Positions 61,201-64,000 of a stretch of DNA of 64,000 nucleotides are shown piece by piece. Origin of the DNA: Angiostrongylus vasorum (taxonomy: Eukaryota; Nematoda; Chromadorea; Rhabditida; Metastrongylidae); assembly GCA_018806985.1 (NCBI GenBank), contig JADANN010000013.1, positions 496,001 to 560,000 on the forward strand, read 5' to 3'. The notes under the pieces were generated by a model. That model worked only from the letters and a program-made list of their open reading frames with translations, did not search any database and was not told where the DNA came from. A program made the position numbers and the translations under genes. Position 1 is the stretch's first letter, and the number at the start of each line of letters is the position of its first letter.

Positions 61201-63643
61201 TGTCAACTTGACCTTTCCAGGCTCTGAGGAAGGCGAAATCCGCCGAAACGTCAGCTTGTTCGTGAATAAAGAATAAAAATAACACCTCGTGTTTGCACAA
61301 CAAGAATACGAAGAATTAACTTATTATTTACTGCCTACTCCTTTTAATGGAAGGGTATGTTGCGAAATATAACTTCAGGTGTCTGCCGTGGAGAACGAAC
61401 GCGCTATTGTCCTTTCCCGGGAGTAACGCGTTCACCACCACACCATGCGGGTCCTTTGTTTCGCCTGTCTCTCAGACACCTGCGGTCCGGAGTTTGGCAA
61501 ATATTTCAGCATCATTGAAGTTATATTTCGTAACATACCCCTGCCATTAAAAAGAGTAGGCAGTAAATAATAAGTTAAGATTGCGATTATAACTATAGCC
61601 TCAGCTTAACTGGGTTCGTTGCCGATTTGGGCTCCCCAGATCAACCCCGCTGACGGGTAACTGCTGACGGCAGAGATCGACAGAACTAGATGAGAGACAG
61701 GCGAAACGAAGGACCCGCATGGTGTGGTGGTGGTGAACGGGTTACTCCCCGGAAAGGGCGGTAGCGCGTTCGTTCCACACCGCAGACGCCTGCAGTCCGG
61801 AGTTTTGCAAATATTTCAGCATCATTGAAGTTATATATCGAAACTGTTGATATAAATTCTCTCATGCAAGAACTCTCTCCTATAAACTCATATTTATACA
61901 CTCATATTCTTCCATACCAATGTTTCCACAAGATTAAGTCGAAATGTCAAGTACTAACCTACATTTGCTGGCTGCTGACGGGTAGAGCGCAATGATTAGA
62001 GGTGTCCTGCAATACACACTGGATCAGCAGCTTATTCGAGCCAGCGTACCCATTGCTAGGCCATCGCATTTACTGCACGAACCAGATATGCATTCATCCA
62101 CCGCTACGATACTATGAATGGACTCCCAATGCATGGCGCTCCCTCAGGATTTTGATCGACGTCGGACGCTTTATCCATCTTCACGCTTTATTTACTGCTA
62201 AAATCTCCATTCATCCCTAAGGGATATCGGATATGTCCAATGTACCCGACATGTACGATAGACACGACCACTATAACATTTCTGCTATGAAGAAGCCCCT
62301 TATTCCTATTGTTAACGGCAATGATCATAAAAAGGGTTTACACTTCGTTAAACTTCAGCACATAAATGCTGAACTGCTCCCCCTTGAATAACCCTGCTAG
62401 AAGATGAGCCTCCAGTAGAACAAAACTAAATGTTAAAGAAAACCCATGAGACGCGATTAAGCGGTGATTTCTATAGATCAACATTCGATTCTTATTCTAA
62501 CATTTTTGGGTGACCTTTTGTAGGGAGGTACTGCACTCGTCTGATTTCTCGTCATAAAAGTTACGTTTACAGGGTAGACGGACATATCTCGCGAACGTTA
62601 TACCTGTCACATAAGTACAAAGTATTCATCCAAAAAACATTCTGATTAAACGATAAAGAATAAAGCGCTCGGCGTTAACCATTTCCTTTGTGAAGCATCA
62701 TGCAGTCGATTCCACTCGTAGTAACTGACTGCATATTTTAAATATATAATGACTTGTAGCGTTTTGTCAATGTTTCAAGTCATCATTTTTGTCCTTCCCG
62801 ACAAGTCTATACCACTTTCAGAACTCCTGACGAAAATGGGACTTGGTTGGTGCGGGTCGCACAACTGAACAGGTGTATATTGTAGAAGAGCACCATTAAC
62901 CACTGCGCTACACGCGCTTGGTTTCTTAACAGATCCTCAACATCCGTGTAAGAATGGGTTTTGGTTTAAAACAAAACCAAGCAATACAAAGTCGTAAATC
63001 GAACTTTGGTTGTAAATCCTATTCAGTTCGTCATCTAATCAACATACCTTTTTTATTCGATCTAAAATAACTTGAAAACAACAATCAGACTATCCCCATC
63101 CAAGGAAAGACTTGTCCTACAAGACTCTTTCCTAAAATATCAAGTATTCTATTGAAACATTTCTCTTCTATATAGATGAGATACTTTGACAAAAGTGCCA
63201 AAATAAACGATGCAGGAGAACTCTTTGAAGATGCAGAAGGCGACCAAATGAGAAAAAATTACTGGGAAAAACAGAAAAAAAACGCAGAATGCTGAGAGAA
63301 AAGTAGAAGGTAAGAGATTGGAAGCTTTGACAACACCACTGAACTATGCGACGGAAGCAGTGAAACCAACAGATAAGACGCACACAAGGACTGTACGTAG
63401 TGGAAAACGAGAGCTTTTAAACAATCTTTGAAAGACGAGAGATGTGTCGCAACTCAAAACGAAAACGAATCGAACGACGTAATGAGAAAAAAAACACAAA
63501 ACGAGAAAAAAAAGGGGTTTCAAAATCAGAAGGAAAACAACTCACTGTGAGTTTCGTGTATCAGGAATTTTTCGTCGATAACCGATTCGATCACTTAGTA
63601 GGCCGTTGAACTGATACTTTTCGAACAAAATCTTCTTTTGTTC
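43103..63643 (-). CDS. polypeptide N-acetylgalactosaminyltransferase (GALNT family)
   Basis: Transfers GalNAc from UDP-GalNAc to Ser/Thr to start mucin-type O-glycans; the family are Golgi type II membrane proteins. Exons: 63546-63643 ('[18 protein letters not shown]'), 52621-52784 ('[19 protein letters not shown]', '[11 protein letters not shown]'), 50281-50420 ('[20 protein letters not shown]'), 50074-50153 ('[20 protein letters not shown]', DxH metal motif), 49568-49668 ('[12 protein letters not shown]'), 47351-47527 ('[15 protein letters not shown]', '[13 protein letters not shown]'), 47099-47160 ('[20 protein letters not shown]'), 46891-46975 ('[11 protein letters not shown]', 'ARVWLDEYL'), 46717-46823 and 46228-46325 ('[10 protein letters not shown]'), then lectin exon 44355-44486. 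Phases agree at all traced catalytic-domain junctions except exon 50074 to 49568, where one extra G is present. The 46325 exon end and the lectin joins are uncertain. The N-terminal membrane anchor lies outside the window. Confidence 0.86.
44355..44486 (-). CDS. ricin-type lectin exon of the GALNT gene
   Basis: A 44-codon exon between acceptor ATTCAG and donor AAT|GTAGGT. It reads '[19 protein letters not shown]', '[17 protein letters not shown]', with the ricin-type Cys pair and the QxW motif (QQW). It lies in the expected order downstream of the catalytic exons. GALNT lectin domains bind GalNAc already placed on the substrate. Confidence 0.68.
45312..45355 (-). CDS. tentative first ricin repeat exon
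   Basis: The minus strand reads '[15 protein letters not shown]' between ACTCAG and GGG|TTTCA-like signals. RNDGDYQCL resembles the start of a ricin repeat (IRN..CL). The phase does not match the preceding exon end as placed here, so either boundary may be wrong. Confidence 0.33.
45838..46028 (-). mobile_element. SINE-B partial copy
   Basis: The minus-strand family B body and tail (ATAAAGGATAA on +, 45840-45865) lie in the GALNT intron after exon 46228-46325. The tRNA-like head is missing. Confidence 0.5.
47800..48275 (+). mobile_element. SINE-B inserted into an older SINE-B
   Basis: An old, diverged copy (47800-47893 and 48180-48275) is interrupted by a younger copy (about 47895-48178) with a clear head ('tgtggcgcagtggtcgg') and B-box region. 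A short repeat ATCCCTCCG at the break points is the likely target duplication. It lies in the GALNT intron between exons 47351-47527 and 49568-49668. Confidence 0.68.
48280..48520 (-). mobile_element. LINE-B RT fragment
   Basis: The minus strand reads '[20 protein letters not shown]', matching the RT segment at 32.65 and 56.45 kb. It is a short relic in a GALNT intron. Confidence 0.55.
49015..49300 (+). mobile_element. SINE-D copy 3 with tRNA-like head
   Basis: The best head of this family: A-box-like 'tagcgcactagttggtgatg' and B-box 'ctggttcgatccgctcc' are spaced as in a tRNA. The body shares 'tctacgacattcgtaaagaa' with 20640-20890. It lies in the same GALNT intron. Confidence 0.6.
49775..50020. 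mobile_element. inverted pair of PLE tails filling a GALNT intron
   Basis: A minus-oriented tail (about 49785-49885) meets a plus-oriented tail (about 49886-50015). The plus half reads GGCT, CTGAAGG, extra A, GGC...GCC, GAAA, GGTC, AGC, then 'aacaacctcgcgattgctg'. Two core changes (A9 to G and the stem III C to G) make cleavage unlikely. The minus half is more decayed. The pair takes up most of the 405-nt intron between GALNT exons 49568-49668 and 50074-50153. Confidence 0.65.
50690..50945 (+). repeat. family E repeat with decayed hammerhead
   Basis: Shares the blocks 'ctgcatgaaag', 'caactgtggacca' and the hammerhead region with 51425-51610 (inverted) and 38125-38310. The core is CTGATGA, extra A, GAC...GTC, but GAAA has become GAGA, which should abolish cleavage. 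It lies in a GALNT intron. Confidence 0.55.
51425..51610 (-). repeat. family E repeat with intact-looking hammerhead
   Basis: The minus strand carries 'caactgtggacc' followed about 20 nt later by a hammerhead (51427-51464). It has no PLE coding sequence. It is inverted relative to the copy at 50.7-50.9 kb in the same GALNT intron. Confidence 0.55.
51427..51464 (-). ncRNA. hammerhead ribozyme with canonical CUGAUGA core
   Basis: The minus-strand order is GGCT, CTGATGA, extra A, GACG-aaga-CGTC (perfect four-pair stem II), GAAA, CGTT, then AGCT. Stem I GGCT/AGCT gives three Watson-Crick pairs plus one G-U. Stem III is one C-G pair. The cleavage triplet would be GUU rather than the more efficient GUC. 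Confidence 0.72.
52145..52395. repeat. diverged family A relative
   Basis: Shares 'accacaccaatcgagg'-type core and 'tgtatttcacatag' edge with family A, but the tRNA-like boxes are mutated. It lies just outside GALNT exon 52621-52784. Confidence 0.4.
52835..53225. repeat. family A element
   Basis: Starts 'tactgcctactctcttta' and ends with the inverted block 'cacctgcggtccggagttttg'. It contains the 'accacaccatgcgggtccc' core and 'acccagttaagctgaggc'. Its right end received the solo PLE insertion at 53238. Confidence 0.68.
53238..53372 (-). mobile_element. 135-bp solo PLE tail with 12-bp target-site duplication
   Basis: Exact direct repeats ATTGTCGTTAAT flank it at 53226-53237 and 53373-53384. 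On the minus strand the unit starts a few bases upstream of the hammerhead and ends with 'aacaacctcgcgattgctg' plus a short terminal run. It has no coding sequence. The matching tails of PLE copies at 3.7 and 13.0 kb are longer and joined to GIY-YIG. Confidence 0.85.
53327..53366 (-). ncRNA. hammerhead ribozyme in solo unit
   Basis: The minus-strand order is GGCT, CTGAAGA, extra A, GGC-gatact-GCC, GAAA, CGTC, AGC. All core bases are intact, stem I is GCT/AGC and the cleavage triplet would be GUC. Confidence 0.75.
53425..53935. repeat. compound microsatellite (CAACAG-type then TACCACTACTAC)
   Basis: 53430-53690 is rich in CAACAG/AGCAAC units. 53685-53935 is an almost pure array of TACCACTACTAC units, followed by ATT/GTT-rich sequence to 54000. 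It generates long spurious Thr-, Leu- and Val-rich open frames. It lies in the 10.8-kb GALNT intron. Confidence 0.92.
53936..54884. other. unassigned intron sequence
   Basis: No gene was recognised. 54680-54830 has weak similarity to the SINE-D body but is too diverged to call. Confidence 0.3.
54885..55555. repeat. family A long foldback (~640 bp)
   Basis: The left arm 54915-55180 and right arm 55265-55555 are inverted copies: 'cgcaggtgtctgcggtggg' left, 'catcgcagacatctacgg' right, with 'acccagttaagctg' facing 'cagcttaactgg'. The right arm retains A-box-like 'gtgtggtagttaacgcg' and B-box 'gtgttcgatcccc'. The whole unit could fold as a long hairpin. Confidence 0.72.
55557..55790 (+). mobile_element. 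SINE-B, 5'-truncated
   Basis: Begins inside the tRNA-like head ('ttggttggagacgcc'). The body is complete through 'gccagatatgcattcagtc'. It abuts the family A foldback. Confidence 0.65.
55893..56160 (-). mobile_element. SINE-B, minus orientation
   Basis: Reverse complement of family B with tail ('aaagctctcagcgttgatca') at the left and tRNA-like head at the right. With 55557-55790 it forms an inverted pair around a CAATAA-rich spacer. Confidence 0.65.
56190..57430 (+). mobile_element. LINE-B (RTE-type), degraded RT to 3' end
   Basis: The + strand reads '[20 protein letters not shown]', '[19 protein letters not shown]', '[12 protein letters not shown]', then '[16 protein letters not shown]' and 'SYVFLGRSV', with many stops. 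It ends near 57430 in the LINE-B 3' sequence. This is the longest LINE-B copy here. 57430-58260 after it holds nothing recognised. Confidence 0.75.
58263..58525 (-). mobile_element. SINE-B, minus orientation
   Basis: Tail 'aaaaaaggataaaaaagg' at the left, then the inverted family B body ('atgcatatctggcctttac' type). The head is degenerate (about 58490-58525). 58530-59030 after it holds no recognised feature. Confidence 0.6.
59030..61300 (+). mobile_element. most complete Penelope-like element
   Basis: The + strand shows an N-terminal RT region ('[18 protein letters not shown]', '[12 protein letters not shown]'), then '[20 protein letters not shown]', '[13 protein letters not shown]', '[18 protein letters not shown]', catalytic '[12 protein letters not shown]' and '[20 protein letters not shown]'. 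GIY-YIG follows at 60693-61025 ('[20 protein letters not shown]', '[20 protein letters not shown]'). One-base shifts occur near 59755, 59910 and 60290, and stops in the first 500 bases, so it is probably inactive though young-looking. A hammerhead lies at 61220-61255, about 195 nt after GIY-YIG. It sits antisense in the first GALNT intron. Confidence 0.88.
61218..61257 (+). ncRNA. hammerhead ribozyme, best-formed copy
   Basis: The + strand order is GGCT, CTGAGGA, extra A, GGCG-aaatc-CGCC (perfect four-pair stem II), GAAA, CGTC, AGC. Stem I is GCT/AGC, stem III one C-G pair and the cleavage triplet GUC. Confidence 0.8.
61320..61850. repeat. family A compound element with terminal inverted repeats
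   Basis: Left terminus 'tttactgcctactcctttt' (61328) and its inverted partner 'aaaagagtaggcagtaaata' (about 61550) bound a short unit with nearly 100-bp inverted arms. A second, longer half-unit (61576-61850) follows. Both carry the 'caccacaccatgcgggtcc' core or its complement. Confidence 0.68.
61984..62180 (+). mobile_element. diverged SINE-B copy
   Basis: The tRNA-like head is mutated ('gagcgcaatgattagagg'). The body 'accagatatgcattcatcc' and 'atggcgctccctcagg' identifies family B. 62181-62660 holds nothing recognised. Confidence 0.5.
62660..62925 (-). mobile_element. diverged SINE-B copy
   Basis: Minus orientation: tail 'aataaagcgctcggcgttaa' at the left and head near 'ccactgcgctacacgcgctt' at the right. 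62926-63545 after it holds nothing recognised. Confidence 0.5.
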
Positions 63644-64000
63644 CTGAAAGTTGAATATTAGCAACTAATCGAATAACAATCACAGAAAAAAATCGTCGCT
63701 ATTTACTCCATAAAGTCTTTTGTTTTTTTGCAGTTTCGGGAACTCATAAATGCTTGCAATGGCGTAGAAACGGCAGTAATCATGGGAATGGCCTAGTGGG
63801 AAAGGAGAAGCTAAGCGTGGGTGGGAAAGATTTCGCTGTAGTCTTCGGCTTTTCTTGACACAAAACCATATCGTTAGACTTTATAGCGTTTTAATATTGT
63901 AAAAAAGATCGCTGCTTGATAAGACCGTAGTCGTTGAATTTCTAAAGCATTCAGCGGAGTATCCCTACTGCTTTCGCACGAATGAAGTTGCTTGGATGGA

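Noticed and set aside
1..64000. CRISPR arrays, operons, prokaryotic mobile islands
   Set aside because: No regularly spaced direct repeats. Genes are intron-split and the elements are eukaryotic retroelements.

Overview
The window is AT-rich eukaryotic DNA with intron-split genes that are heavily invaded by retroelements. The style of the genes (a nematode-type protein tyrosine phosphatase array, GT-AG introns with TTTCAG-like acceptors) and the RTE-type LINEs point to a parasitic nematode of the strongylid/hookworm kind. That is an inference from recognisable families, not a database match.

Host genes. (1) The last two exons of an EF-hand protein lie on + at 2477-3425. (2) There are two tandem protein tyrosine phosphatase (PTP) loci on +: a broken copy at about 9494-12089 and a more complete copy at 13861-26269, from the start of the catalytic domain to the stop codon. 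The second copy carries the HCSAGIGRS signature but needs +1 corrections at four places, all in runs of six A or T. (3) A large polypeptide N-acetylgalactosaminyltransferase (GALNT) gene on - runs from 63643 down to about 43.1 kb, with ten catalytic-domain exons and a ricin-type lectin tail. Its first visible intron is 10.8 kb. (4) A weak candidate for a small secreted Cys-rich protein lies at 35524-35914 (-).

Mobile DNA. Penelope-like elements (PLEs; RT plus C-terminal GIY-YIG endonuclease) occur around 3.6-5.3, 7.9-9.1, 13, 15, 29.6-30.7, 38.5-40 and 59-61.3 kb. Two RTE-type LINE lineages (LINE-A, LINE-B) are present as decayed pieces. There are at least three SINE-like families (B and D with tRNA-like A/B boxes, C with a tail shared with LINE-B) and one foldback/terminal-inverted-repeat family (A). 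Most of these lie in introns of the PTP and GALNT genes or between genes.

The most interesting system is a set of hammerhead ribozyme (HHR) motifs. They sit downstream of GIY-YIG in the PLE tails (3.7, 13.1, 29.7, 30.6, 61.2 kb), in a 135-bp solo unit with a perfect 12-bp target-site duplication (53.2 kb), and in a separate short repeat family without PLE coding sequence (family E; 38.1, 50.9, 51.4 kb). The clearest copies have CUGANGA, one extra A, a short stem II, GAAA, a one-base-pair stem III (C-G) and a complementary GCU/AGC stem I. Hammerheads in PLEs are a published phenomenon. The solo unit and family E look like non-autonomous carriers.

No rRNA, true tRNA genes, CRISPR arrays or prokaryotic features were seen.
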